From Pedobacter rhodius (GTDB taxonomy: Bacteria; Bacteroidota; Bacteroidia; Sphingobacteriales; Sphingobacteriaceae), in assembly GCF_027213645.1 (NCBI RefSeq), contig NZ_JAPWGL010000002.1, positions 186,001 through 250,000 on the forward strand: a stretch of DNA of 64,000 nt, written 5' to 3'. Positions 1-8,535 of this stretch are shown in pieces. The translations under genes and the position numbers were made by a program. The notes under the pieces were generated by a model. The model did no database searches, was not told the DNA's origin, and saw only the letters and a list, made by a program, of their open reading frames with translations. The number at the start of each line of letters is the position of its first letter. Position 1 is the stretch's first letter.

Positions 1-127
1 ATTATATGAATCGCAGTTAATATTATATTAATCCCGTAATTTAGCGTATGAGTTTGGAATTTAGATTCCGGATGCTATTGTTTTAAGAGCTAAATCTCGT
101 ATATTGGATTCATTAAAACGCTCAGTG

Positions 128-853
128 ATGAAATTATTCAGTATCGTCATAGACGATGAACCACATGCGGCTAACGAGCTTGAAACGCTTCTTGAGCGTA
201 CACCTGGTATCGAAAACCTGCAAAGCTTTAACGACGTAGAATCAGCAATTACTTTCCTCAATACCAGGGGCAAAATAGACGTTATTTTTTCTGACATTAT
301 GATGCCCGGAATTAACGGGATAGTTGCGGCAGAACTTTTTCGCAGCCACTGTGATTTTCTGATATTTGTTACGGCCCATCGCGACTTTGCCCTTCAGGCC
401 TTTGATGCCATGGCAGCCGGCTACCTTATGAAACCTTTAAGGCAGGAAGCATTACTAAAGCAAATCGCCGAAATATCGCGAAAAAGAATTAAGCCATCAG
501 AACCGGCAGCGAAAGAAGGGGAATTTATAATGATAAAGGGCAGCAATAAAAATAGCTTTACAAAGGTGGTATTTAAAGACATTATTTATATCGAAGCCAT
601 GCTGAACTATGTAAAAATTACAACGGTTAGGGGAAGCGAACTTACTTATATAGGACTTAAGAGCATTGAAGAATCCTTAAATGGAAAAAAGAATTTCCTG
701 AGAATATCCAGGTCTGTAATTATTTCGCTCGATCACCTGGATCGGGTTGATGGCAATACCGTTAGAATGGGAGACAAAACTAATTTTACGGTAGGTGAAA
801 GTTACAGGAACGCTTTTTACGCGTTCCTGCGCAGCCAGGCTGTAAATCCTTAA
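128..853 (+). CDS. LytTR-family response regulator
   Basis: Two-domain transcription factor of the LytR/AlgR type, expected to be phosphorylated by a LytS-like membrane kinase and to bind DNA through a C-terminal LytTR domain. Seen: a receiver domain (about residues 3-120) with the acidic pair DD at 9-10, phospho-acceptor D56 in SDIMMPG, and the conserved K in the MKP motif. The LytTR domain (about 135-235) has the typical IYIEAMLNYVKI and FLRISRSVII stretches. The ATG at 128 was chosen over an in-frame ATG at 104 because the receiver fold begins right there (MKLFSIVIDDE). The likely partner kinase starts at 1072 on the same strand; the 218-bp gap holds a candidate antisense peptide gene. The target genes are unknown. 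Confidence 0.93.
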   Translation: MKLFSIVIDDEPHAANELETLLERTPGIENLQSFNDVESAITFLNTRGKIDVIFSDIMMPGINGIVAAELFRSHCDFLIFVTAHRDFALQAFDAMAAGYLMKPLRQEALLKQIAEISRKRIKPSEPAAKEGEFIMIKGSNKNSFTKVVFKDIIYIEAMLNYVKITTVRGSELTYIGLKSIEESLNGKKNFLRISRSVIISLDHLDRVDGNTVRMGDKTNFTVGESYRNAFYAFLRSQAVNP

Positions 854-1002
854 TTACCCGACATTACGGTGTAATCTGTTACCGTTACGGTGGTGAGTGT
901 GGTAATGGTCGGATCAGAGTTAAGGCACGAACGTGAACCTTTTTTTAAAAATACAAATACGATTTTCTTTTTGAGTTTTGGAATGTTTGTTTGGTTATTC
1001 AT
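850..1002 (-). CDS. Candidate 50-residue Thr-rich peptide, possible RiPP precursor
   Basis: Small antisense frame between the LytTR regulator and its kinase. It encodes 50 residues: a basic N-terminal half (PKLKKK around residues 8-13, KKG around 20-22), then a tail with one cysteine (C26) and ten threonines, in TVTVT-like runs. A lysine-rich leader followed by a Cys/Thr core broadly resembles Bacteroidota class I lanthipeptide-type precursors, but no modification enzyme is in the window. Supporting signs are a promoter-like TTG-N21-TAAGATTTG on the minus strand ending about 35 bp upstream, an A-rich leader, and a stop that just overlaps the regulator's stop. A longer start at 1050 exists but would overlap the promoter. 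It could be a chance frame. Confidence 0.4.
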   Translation of the reverse strand: MNNQTNIPKLKKKIVFVFLKKGSRSCLNSDPTITTLTTVTVTDYTVMSGN

Positions 1003-1037
1003 AGCGTTTTTTTTAGTTCTTACTTCAATGATAAGTG

Positions 1038-1070
1038 CAAATCTTACCATTGCAACTTTTATTATAGCAA
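1038..1070 (-). promoter_or_regulatory. Promoter-like site for the antisense peptide frame
   Basis: On the minus strand this reads TTG, 21 bases, TAAGATTTG. That is close to the Bacteroidota -33/-7 consensus (TTG ... TAnnTTTG) with one extra base in the -7 element. It points toward the peptide frame starting at 1002 and lies just upstream of the kinase start at 1072 on the other strand. Confidence 0.4.
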
Positions 1071-1071
1071 C

Positions 1072-2163
1072 ATGCCCAACTACTATATAAACCCTTCATT
1101 TAAGCGTTTTAATGCCTTAAAGATTCACGCACTTTGCTGGTCTGTTTATGTGTTTTACGAGGTTATTGTGGCGGGTATAATAACTGGTCATTTCAGCAAT
1201 CCCGTTTATTACTTATTGTACTATACGCTTAATATATCCTTGTTTTACGCGCATGAACGATTGGTGCTTCAACCCTCCCTCGGGAAGCCGGGCAGTACAT
1301 GGAAACTTCCGTTTTTCCTGGTATTTGAACTTGTTATTTACCTGGCGCTGAGTATAATGATAGCCCTGGTGCTGGAAACCCTAAAAATAAGGCGTTTGCC
1401 GACTGTATTTAACGGCGCCTTTTTTATTGCTTCTTTATACAGGGCTTTCTTGTTTATGATTTTTTCAACCGGATATTATTTTCTTACAACTTATATTTTG
1501 CGTAAGAATGCAGAGTTGAAGGGATTTCTCGAAAACGAACAACTGCGTGCCGAACTGGTTACCTTGCAGCGGGATTTTTTACGGTCACAAATCAACCCGC
1601 ATTTACTTTTCAATACACTTAGTTTTATTAAAAATTCATCAATCCGAAATCCTGCCGAGGCCGAAGAAGCCATTTTAATATTATCTGAAATTATGAGTTT
1701 TGCGATGGAGCGGGATGTTGAAGGTTGTGTTTCTTTATCAAAGGAATTAAAACAGGTCGAAAATATTATACAACTCAACCAGCTCCGTTATGCACATCGT
1801 TTAAATATTGCGCTGCACGTTAATCTCCATCAGGATTTTGTTTTAACTGTTTCGATTGTACTGCTTACGCTTACTGAAAATATATTCAAACATGGCAATC
1901 TGCTTGATCCGGCTTTTCCTGCCGTTATAGAAGTTACAAGTACGTCAGAAAAAATCAGATACTTTACCCGCAACCTAATCGGCAACCAGATGAAGGAACA
2001 CAGCAATAAAGAAGGCACCGGTTTATCGAATTTAAAACAACGGTTAGACATTCAATTCCGTGAAAATTATTTTTTTAAAATAGATAAAAACGGCTCCTTT
2101 TTTGAGATTGTAATCGAATTCCCGATACAAAATCAGCTTGAATATGTTAATTTAAAAGATTAA
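1072..2163 (+). CDS. LytS-like sensor histidine kinase
   Basis: Membrane sensor kinase of the His_kinase (PF06580) family that pairs with LytTR regulators. Seen: four hydrophobic helices in the first ~145 residues, a short linker, then the phospho-acceptor region with H177 in QINPHLLFN. A compact ATPase domain follows, with N-box LTENIFKHG and G-box GTGLSNLKQRL. The ATG at 1072 (MPNYYINP) was preferred over an in-frame ATG at 991, whose extra 27 residues are polar, Cys/Tyr-rich and unlike a membrane-kinase N-terminus. It probably phosphorylates the regulator at 128-853. The ligand is unknown. Confidence 0.9.
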   Translation: MPNYYINPSFKRFNALKIHALCWSVYVFYEVIVAGIITGHFSNPVYYLLYYTLNISLFYAHERLVLQPSLGKPGSTWKLPFFLVFELVIYLALSIMIALVLETLKIRRLPTVFNGAFFIASLYRAFLFMIFSTGYYFLTTYILRKNAELKGFLENEQLRAELVTLQRDFLRSQINPHLLFNTLSFIKNSSIRNPAEAEEAILILSEIMSFAMERDVEGCVSLSKELKQVENIIQLNQLRYAHRLNIALHVNLHQDFVLTVSIVLLTLTENIFKHGNLLDPAFPAVIEVTSTSEKIRYFTRNLIGNQMKEHSNKEGTGLSNLKQRLDIQFRENYFFKIDKNGSFFEIVIEFPIQNQLEYVNLKD

Positions 2164-2179
2164 AGTAAATCGGTAAGCG

Positions 2180-2749
2180 TTATTTCCGACTTAAAAAATA
2201 AAGTCTGTACCCTAAATCTAATTGTCCATATATTTCAAAACCAAATTTTTTATACCAGGGCAGGTTGGCTGGTGTTGATGTTTCCAGGTATAATGGTAAT
2301 TGTTTTTTTGCTGTCCATTCAATAATTTCCTGCAATAGTTTACTGCCAATTCCGGCATGCTGCAAGGCAGGTTTAACGCCAATAAACCACAGGTAAGCCA
2401 TTTCTCCTTTGGGTTGGATTTCTTTTATTTTTCCTTCGCGCTTTATTACCTTAAAAATGCCGCCTATACCAACCGCTTTAAATATAAGCTTGATATCGAG
2501 CCATAAGGTCGATAATGATCCTTTTTTCAAATGCGGGTACATTACTAAGGCGCAGGCTTTTCTGTCATCAGATAATAATACTTCTCCAAATTTAAAACAA
2601 CTATCAAATGCATATGCCATCAGCGCGGCTATACGTTTTACCGCTTTACCATCTTGCTTTATGGTATAAGCAATGCTTTGGTTTTCTTTAAATGACGCGG
2701 CCAGTAAATTTGTTACCAAAACCCTGTCTTTATATGTTGCTTTAATCAA
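2180..2749 (-). CDS. GNAT family N-acetyltransferase
   Basis: Predicted acetyl-CoA-dependent N-acetyltransferase of 189 residues. The GNAT motif A is clear: WFIGVKPALQHAGIGSKLL, whose QHAGIG segment forms the CoA pyrophosphate loop. The C-terminal half (LYLETSTPANLPWYKKFGFEI) matches the usual beta5 and 'YkkfGF' ending. The N-terminal half is more variable, as expected for the substrate-binding side. It is convergent with the kinase at 1072-2163, with 16 bp between stops, and is a stand-alone gene. The substrate cannot be deduced. Confidence 0.85.
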   Translation of the reverse strand: MIKATYKDRVLVTNLLAASFKENQSIAYTIKQDGKAVKRIAALMAYAFDSCFKFGEVLLSDDRKACALVMYPHLKKGSLSTLWLDIKLIFKAVGIGGIFKVIKREGKIKEIQPKGEMAYLWFIGVKPALQHAGIGSKLLQEIIEWTAKKQLPLYLETSTPANLPWYKKFGFEIYGQLDLGYRLYFLSRK

Positions 2750-2941
2750 CTTAATCGCATTTATGACCTAAGAAATTATTGTATAACAACCATTTCGAAA
2801 GTCTGTTTATTGTTCATATGCGGTATGCATTTGCATAAATATCCGTAATTAAAACATTTTCAATGTATTAAAAAAATCTTCCTACCGATAGAGAAATAAA
2901 AAATATTTTTTATATATCTAAATTAAAAATTTTATAACCGA

Positions 2942-2971
2942 TTGATATCTAAAGATAAAAATGCACCTTTG
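2942..2971 (+). promoter_or_regulatory. Bacteroidota-type promoter for the ETR1-like kinase
   Basis: TTG at 2942-2944, 19 bases, then CACCTTTG at 2964-2971, a 7/8 match to TAnnTTTG. The site lies 39 bp before the start at 3010, with the expected -33/-7 spacing. Confidence 0.5.
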
Positions 2972-3009
2972 CGACTTTTAAATGATGTTTTTTTATTAAA
3001 AGCCACTCG

Positions 3010-4638
3010 ATGAAGGGTTATTACCATGAAGCAACTTCCATTGCAAATGCATCTCCAGGTTTACACAATGTGACGACCTGCGGCATTACTTGTAAAGTAC
3101 CTGCCGTTTCGCCCGCTCAATCCAGTACTTTGTGGCAACAAATTAAGAATTTTTCAACGCATATATTCGATACTAAAGACTGGCCACCGCGATGGTATTG
3201 TGGAAGTTGGTCTGATTTTCATGGCTGGCTGTACATCCTATCCGACGTTTTAATTTGGGCTTCCTACTTCGCTATTCCTGTAATATTGATTATTATGCTG
3301 CGCAAACGACCGGATCTGCCATTTCCGAAAATTGTTTGGCTGTTTGTCGGATTTATCGTTTTATGTGGATTAACACACTTAATTGATGCAATAATTTTCT
3401 GGTGGCCGGCTTACCGTTTGAGTGCAGTCATCCGATTTTTAACTGCTTTAGTTTCCGCAATTACAGTTTATGCACTTTATAAAATCGTACCGTCGGTACT
3501 CTCCCTCCGCTCTGTAGAGGAACTCGAACGTGAGATAGAAAGCAGAAAGTTAGTAGAAGAAAAGTTGGCCGCAAATGAATTCCTTTTATTAGAGGCCGGC
3601 CGGCTTGGGAAAGTCGGTGGCTGGGAATTCGATATTAAATCGCAGAAAGTTTCCTGGTCGAAAGTAGTTTACGACATCCACGGGCTTCCACACGACCATA
3701 ACCTTGAATTGGATGGCGCTTATAGTTATTATACACCACCATTCAAAAACAGCATCAAAACCGCCGTTGAAGAATGTTTAAACAACGGAACAAGCTATGA
3801 TCTCGAACTCCAGATACAAACGGCCGGCGGTGCAGTAATATGGGTTAGAACATGCGGCGAAGCATTTTATGATGAAGAGGGAAATATTGCTAAACTGAGG
3901 GGCGTATTAATGGATATTGATAAATATAAAATCAATGAAGTTTCCCTGTATAAGTCGATAGAAATGGTTAACCAGAATAACAAACAGTTAAAAGGCTTTA
4001 CACATATACTTTCACACAATATCCGAAATCATGCAAGTAATTTTGCGCTGTTAACCAGCATGATAGACACTTCAGAATTAAGCAATCATAATGCTGAACA
4101 CATGGAGAAGCTGCGTATTGTTTCCGGCGGACTGAACAAAACGCTCGACGATCTTAAAGACGCGATTAAAATCAGGGAAAGTATAATCGCTGCAGAAGCG
4201 CTTTCGATAGCGGAAATCACGAATAATGTTGTGGCGATTATGCAATCAGAAATTTTGGAAAGTCGTGCAACGATAGAAAAAGACTTTGCCGAACAAACAA
4301 TTTTGTTTCCGAAATTATATCTGGAGAGTATTATAATGAATCTGATATCAAACGCCATTAAGTATAAAAAGGCAGATGAAGATTTGAAAATTAGTTTGAA
4401 AACGTACAAAAATATCAACGGACAAATCGTACTGGAATGCCAGGACAATGGCCTGGGCATTGACCTCCAATTGCATGGGCAAAAGATTTTCGGACTATAT
4501 AAAACATTTCATAATCACAAGAATGCACATGGCGTAGGCTTATTCCTTGTTAAAACACAAGTGGAGTCGCAAGGGGGCATAATTTCTGTTGAAAGCACTG
4601 AAGGCAATGGTGCAACTTTCAGAATTAATTTTAATTAA
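3010..4638 (+). CDS. Histidine kinase with ethylene-receptor-like membrane domain
   Basis: Hybrid of an ETR1-type membrane sensor and a bacterial kinase, 542 residues. Seen: a ~60-residue lead with WPPRWYCGSWSDFHGW, then three membrane helices (about 74-98, 107-131, 137-160). These carry D79, Y86, I116, C119 and H123, in SDVLIWASYF and FIVLCGLTHLI. Arabidopsis ETR1 has D25, Y32, I62, C65 and H69 with identical spacings; C65 and H69 hold the Cu(I) that binds ethylene. A short coiled coil (165-185), a PAS_3-like domain (about 195-310), an H-box with H336 (LSHNIRNHASNF) and a HATPase domain follow. The H-box lacks the usual proline after the His. A CheY-like gene lies 25 bp downstream. Binding of ethylene is inferred from residues only. 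Confidence 0.9.
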   Translation: MKGYYHEATSIANASPGLHNVTTCGITCKVPAVSPAQSSTLWQQIKNFSTHIFDTKDWPPRWYCGSWSDFHGWLYILSDVLIWASYFAIPVILIIMLRKRPDLPFPKIVWLFVGFIVLCGLTHLIDAIIFWWPAYRLSAVIRFLTALVSAITVYALYKIVPSVLSLRSVEELEREIESRKLVEEKLAANEFLLLEAGRLGKVGGWEFDIKSQKVSWSKVVYDIHGLPHDHNLELDGAYSYYTPPFKNSIKTAVEECLNNGTSYDLELQIQTAGGAVIWVRTCGEAFYDEEGNIAKLRGVLMDIDKYKINEVSLYKSIEMVNQNNKQLKGFTHILSHNIRNHASNFALLTSMIDTSELSNHNAEHMEKLRIVSGGLNKTLDDLKDAIKIRESIIAAEALSIAEITNNVVAIMQSEILESRATIEKDFAEQTILFPKLYLESIIMNLISNAIKYKKADEDLKISLKTYKNINGQIVLECQDNGLGIDLQLHGQKIFGLYKTFHNHKNAHGVGLFLVKTQVESQGGIISVESTEGNGATFRINFN

Positions 4639-4663
4639 TTCACTTTATAGTTAAATTTAAATA

Positions 4664-5065
4664 ATGGGGAAAATAAAAACGGCTTGCGTAATTGATGATG
4701 ATGAAATTTATTCATATTCAGTCGATTGGATTATAAAAACAAATGAACTTGCAGAAAAAATTTTGTTTTTTTCTAACGGAAAACTTGCCATAGACTTTTT
4801 TATAGAAAACCTTAACCATCCCGAAAATTTGCCCGACGTCGTGTTACTTGACATTAACATGCCGGTGTTAGACGGGTGGCAATTTATGGATGAATATGTA
4901 AAGCTAAAAACAGCGATTGATAAGAAAATCATTTTTTATATGGTAAGTTCTACCATTGATGAAGATGATTACACGAAATCGCGGATGTATACCGAAATTG
5001 TAGACTTCATTGTTAAACCCATTACAATTTCTGCACTTACGGATATAGCCGATAAATTTGAGTAG
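4664..5065 (+). CDS. Single-domain CheY-like response regulator
   Basis: Stand-alone receiver domain of 133 residues with acidic triad DDD (11-13), phospho-acceptor D63 in LLDINMP, a conserved Ser (SS at ~104) and K in VKPI near 121. There is no output domain, so it must act by protein contact or in a phosphorelay. The start is 25 bp after the ETR1-like kinase stop, so the two are probably co-transcribed and form a kinase/receiver pair. The family (often called Rcp1-like in Bacteroidota) commonly sits next to PAS-containing kinases. Confidence 0.92.
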   Translation: MGKIKTACVIDDDEIYSYSVDWIIKTNELAEKILFFSNGKLAIDFFIENLNHPENLPDVVLLDINMPVLDGWQFMDEYVKLKTAIDKKIIFYMVSSTIDEDDYTKSRMYTEIVDFIVKPITISALTDIADKFE

Positions 5066-5209
5066 TTATCAGCCTGTTTTATTATTTTAAGTAGGATGCT
5101 ATATTCCTCAAATGCTTTATATATGCCTGTAAGGACGTGCATTTAACCCGTTAAATTATTGTCAACACTTTATCTCCTACTCGATTGTAATCCAAACATT
5201 TAACCTGAA

Positions 5210-5240
5210 TTTCAATTCCATAATTAATTCGTTATTTTTG
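5210..5240 (+). promoter_or_regulatory. Possible leaderless promoter before the AraC gene
   Basis: TTTC at 5210-5213, 19 bases, TATTTTTG at 5233-5240, an exact TAnnTTTG match. Only four bases separate it from the ATG at 5245, so transcription would start at or next to the start codon. The same arrangement recurs at 28538-28568. Confidence 0.4.
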
Positions 5241-5244
5241 ATTA

Positions 5245-6456
5245 ATGTTTTTTGATTTTAGCTTCAAAAGTTCGGTTTTATTCGTCTTTTTCTTTCATGG
5301 CTTCGTATTTTCTATTTTACTCCTTATAAAAGGGCTGCAGTCAGGAAACAAATCAAGTATATGGCTAAGTGCCGCCGTTTTCCTCAGTGTATTATACATT
5401 CTTCCGTTTATGTGCGGTTATGGGGGCTGGTATGCCAGATTACCCTATCGTGATGTTTTATACTATGTACCTTTTCAACAGTTATTCTTAATTCCGCCCG
5501 TACTGTATATTTACACAAAAAGTTTGCTCGATAAATCGTTTGTACTTACCCCTAAAGAGTATATACATTTTATTCCAGCTGCTATCTACCTGGTTTATTC
5601 ATTTATCATATTTTATACCGACAAAATTATAATTAAAGATTATTACTACTATCAGGATGGGAAAGACAAAGACTTTTCGGCATGGTACCAGATAAGTGGC
5701 TTTATCAGCCTGTTTTATTATTTATTACTCAGTTTGAAGGTTTACAATAAGTATAAAAGCCTGAGTTATCAGATGGTAAGTTTTGCAGATGCCATTCGCT
5801 TCAACTGGATAAAAAGATTCTTATTTGCTTTTTTATTGTTGTTGGGCTTAAGGGCTTTATTTTTTATACTTAATCCGGAATGGGATAAGTTTGGCAGTAA
5901 ATTCTGGTATTACCTCTGTGTTGCGGTACTTTTTTATTACATCTCCATCAGCGGTTATGTTACACATTTAAAAAGTGTGATTCCTTTAAATACCGCAAGC
6001 ATTTTTTTACAGGATGATGCAGACAAAAATGAAGTGCCAACAGAAGATATTAATAAAAATCAGGAACCAGAAACCGTAGACCTTGAGCTTAAAGATTTTC
6101 AACAATTAAAAGTGCAGATAGAACAGGTAATGACAACCGATAAAGTTTTCAAGAATCCCGAGTTAACCTTACTTGATGTTTCACACCGCATAAATGTGAC
6201 AACGAAGCGCGTATCTCAGGTTATCAACCAGGGATTTGGAATGAATTTTAATGATTTTGTAAACCATTACCGCACATTAGAAGTAATTGAGCTGCTCCAT
6301 ACCGATAGATTAGTCCACTTTACCTTACTGGGCATAGCATTAGAATGTGGATTTAACTCAAAATCGACCTTTAACCGGGCTTTTAAAAAGCAAACCAGAC
6401 TCACCCCAAAGGCATATCTTGAAAAAATTAATTTAAAAAACGGTGCCAAATCATGA
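5245..6456 (+). CDS. Membrane-anchored AraC-family regulator
   Basis: About seven hydrophobic helices (residues 1-240), a charged linker (about 245-285, DDADKNEVPTEDINKN), then an AraC/XylS HTH domain (about 300-400). The HTH part includes LTLLDVSHRINVTTKRVSQVIN and FNSKSTFNRAFKKQTRLTPKAY, which carries the typical second helix-turn-helix signature. The type is common in Bacteroidota and would couple a membrane signal directly to DNA binding. The ATG at 5245 sits just after a TATTTTTG box; a downstream start would cut the first helix. The next gene, a serine hydrolase, starts 55 bp later and may be its target. Confidence 0.88.
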   Translation: MFFDFSFKSSVLFVFFFHGFVFSILLLIKGLQSGNKSSIWLSAAVFLSVLYILPFMCGYGGWYARLPYRDVLYYVPFQQLFLIPPVLYIYTKSLLDKSFVLTPKEYIHFIPAAIYLVYSFIIFYTDKIIIKDYYYYQDGKDKDFSAWYQISGFISLFYYLLLSLKVYNKYKSLSYQMVSFADAIRFNWIKRFLFAFLLLLGLRALFFILNPEWDKFGSKFWYYLCVAVLFYYISISGYVTHLKSVIPLNTASIFLQDDADKNEVPTEDINKNQEPETVDLELKDFQQLKVQIEQVMTTDKVFKNPELTLLDVSHRINVTTKRVSQVINQGFGMNFNDFVNHYRTLEVIELLHTDRLVHFTLLGIALECGFNSKSTFNRAFKKQTRLTPKAYLEKINLKNGAKS

Positions 6457-6511
6457 TTTGAAGCGACCAGCAGCTAAGGAAAATGGAATTTTGATATTCA
6501 AAAAACTTAAC

Positions 6512-8164
6512 ATGAAATTAAAATTTATTTTTCTAATCGTATTTTCAATTTATTCGACCTGGGTAAATGCGCAAATTGAACTATCAAAAGATGAAATCAA
6601 AAAAATTGATGCGATAGCTTTACAGGATGTGGTTAAAGGAGGCCCCGGTATCGCCACGGGAATTGTTAAAGACGGCATAATTATCTACGAGAAATATGCC
6701 GGGTATGCCGATTTGAAAGACAGTACCCGTATAACAGCTAAATCAAGGTTTAATATTGCGTCAAATGCCAAGCAGTTTACTGCATTGGCCATTTTAATAT
6801 TGGCTGAACAAAAGAAATTAAACCTTCAAGATGACATCAGAATCTATTTTCCAAAACTTTACCCTGATGTTAAATCTAAAATCAAAATAGAAAACCTGCT
6901 TAACCATAGCAGCGGTATCCGCGATGTTTACGACTTATGGTCGCTAACAGGCATTACCTGGTGGAAACAAACATTTAACAATACCGATGCAATTACACTG
7001 CTTTCCAAACAGCAGGATTTAAACTTTGAACCCGGAAGCCAATATTTATACAGCAATTCCAATTACATCATTTTAGCAGGCCTGGTTGAAAAGGTTTCAG
7101 GCCAAAGCTTTATAAGTTATACCTATCAATTATTTAAACAGCTTGGTATGCCCGATACAGGCTTCATCGATGACTATACTAAAATTAAAGGACCTGTGGC
7201 AAACCCTTACTTTAATTTTGATACCTGGACAGGCTATAACTGGATATGTAATATAAATGGCGATGGAAACCTTTTTACTACGCTTTCCGATCAATTACAA
7301 TGGGAGAAAATACTGCAGGAGAAACATTCCGCTTACCTCTCCACAGGACTCTTAGCCAAAACCCAAATACGTATTCCCGGTTCTCGCATTAATGAATATG
7401 GATTTGGCCTCGAGTTCGGGGAATATAACGGAATGGCCTATCGTTTTCATGAAGGTTCTACAGGTGCATGGAAAGCCACCACGTTGCGCTTTGCTAAACC
7501 TAACCTCACCATTGTAACACTAACGAATAGCGGAAAAACCATTCCCGCAATGCAAAGCAGGGAAGTTGCAGCTGTTTTATTAAAAATCAAACCCGAAAAA
7601 CCAGATTATCTTATAAAGCCTCCCGGCATTGGGTCTTTCATCAATATCGCAGATATACCAGGAAGCTATCAAACTGAAAATGGTTATACCTTTCGCTTTG
7701 AATTGCGTGATTCAGTACTTTTTTTAATCCGGTCCGGAAGAAATGACATCAGACTGGAAAGGGAATCTGCCAATGTTTTCCACCAGTGGAACGATACAGC
7801 CTTTAAGCAGGAGTTTAAGCTAAACAGTAAAAAAGAAATGGAAATAACGGCTTATTACACCAGCCATGCACCATATACTTTGAAAAGGGCAAATTCAGAC
7901 TGGAGCGGGTTTGACTTCAATAAACTGAACGGAAGTTTCTTAAATAAAGAAACAGGCTCGGTAATTAGCTTTCGGTATCAAAACAACAAAACATATGAAG
8001 TAAAAATAGCCGGTGATGCTGAAAGTTGTGAACTGATTACACCAGAAAACCTAATCGCTAACGGTTATGCCATCCAAATTTTAAAAGACAAAAACGGTTA
8101 TCTGAACGAAATTCAACTTAATGGTAATCGTATCAAGAACGTTCGTTTTAACCGTGTAAAATGA
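6512..8164 (+). CDS. Secreted serine hydrolase (beta-lactamase class C / PBP4* family)
   Basis: 550-residue protein with a signal peptide (1-20, cleavage after VNA). The class C beta-lactamase-like domain (about 30-370) has S84-N-A-K87 (SxxK nucleophile motif), YSN near 184 (YxN) and HEGSTG near 310 in place of KTG. A ~160-residue beta-rich C-terminal region follows, as in many Bacteroidota esterase/D-peptidase relatives. The ATG at 6512 was chosen over 6443: it gives a clean signal peptide, whereas the longer form adds 23 polar residues overlapping the AraC stop. Substrate (peptide, ester or beta-lactam) is undetermined. Confidence 0.9.
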   Translation: MKLKFIFLIVFSIYSTWVNAQIELSKDEIKKIDAIALQDVVKGGPGIATGIVKDGIIIYEKYAGYADLKDSTRITAKSRFNIASNAKQFTALAILILAEQKKLNLQDDIRIYFPKLYPDVKSKIKIENLLNHSSGIRDVYDLWSLTGITWWKQTFNNTDAITLLSKQQDLNFEPGSQYLYSNSNYIILAGLVEKVSGQSFISYTYQLFKQLGMPDTGFIDDYTKIKGPVANPYFNFDTWTGYNWICNINGDGNLFTTLSDQLQWEKILQEKHSAYLSTGLLAKTQIRIPGSRINEYGFGLEFGEYNGMAYRFHEGSTGAWKATTLRFAKPNLTIVTLTNSGKTIPAMQSREVAAVLLKIKPEKPDYLIKPPGIGSFINIADIPGSYQTENGYTFRFELRDSVLFLIRSGRNDIRLERESANVFHQWNDTAFKQEFKLNSKKEMEITAYYTSHAPYTLKRANSDWSGFDFNKLNGSFLNKETGSVISFRYQNNKTYEVKIAGDAESCELITPENLIANGYAIQILKDKNGYLNEIQLNGNRIKNVRFNRVK

Positions 8165-8263
8165 TATGGGATTTTGACAGCTTTTCAGCTCAGGCTGGAA
8201 TCAAATAAAGTTAAAATCTTTGTAATTATCGTAGATTAAGCTTAAAAGATCTCTCCCTGTCTT

Positions 8264-8426
8264 CCGCAGGCACAATCTCATTAAGTTAAAAAAAAATGCT
8301 GTCAGTCTGAGCCTGTCGAAGACCTTTTTATCATCGATAACAAAAAAATATTTGTCCTTCGACAAGCCCAGGATGGCAATTATTTTTTTGTTATCTCCTT
8401 AACTTTTTCGTATTGTCCGCAGGCAA
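8264..8426. repeat. Interspersed repeat family B, copy 1
   Basis: About 160 bp matching the reverse complement of 48263-48417. Both copies are bordered by CCGCAGGCA (or TGCCTGCGG) direct repeats, and inside those by inverted ends of the type CAATnTCnTTAA. The centre carries the shared text TCAGTCTGAGCCTGNCGAAG and ATATTTGTCCTTCG. No coding capacity. Confidence 0.65.
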
Positions 8427-8535
8427 GCATTTCGTCATTTCGACCGTAGCGGAGAACACGATGCTCTACGAAGCAAAATCTTTGGAATTGTATTTCCTAC
8501 ACAGCAAGCAGGCGTTACGCTGCGCTTCCCCTATC

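Noticed and set aside
890..1090. 66-residue hydrophobic plus-strand frame between the LytTR regulator and the kinase
   Set aside because: It overlaps the kinase start and runs opposite to the better-supported minus-strand peptide frame and its promoter-like site; no start context of its own.
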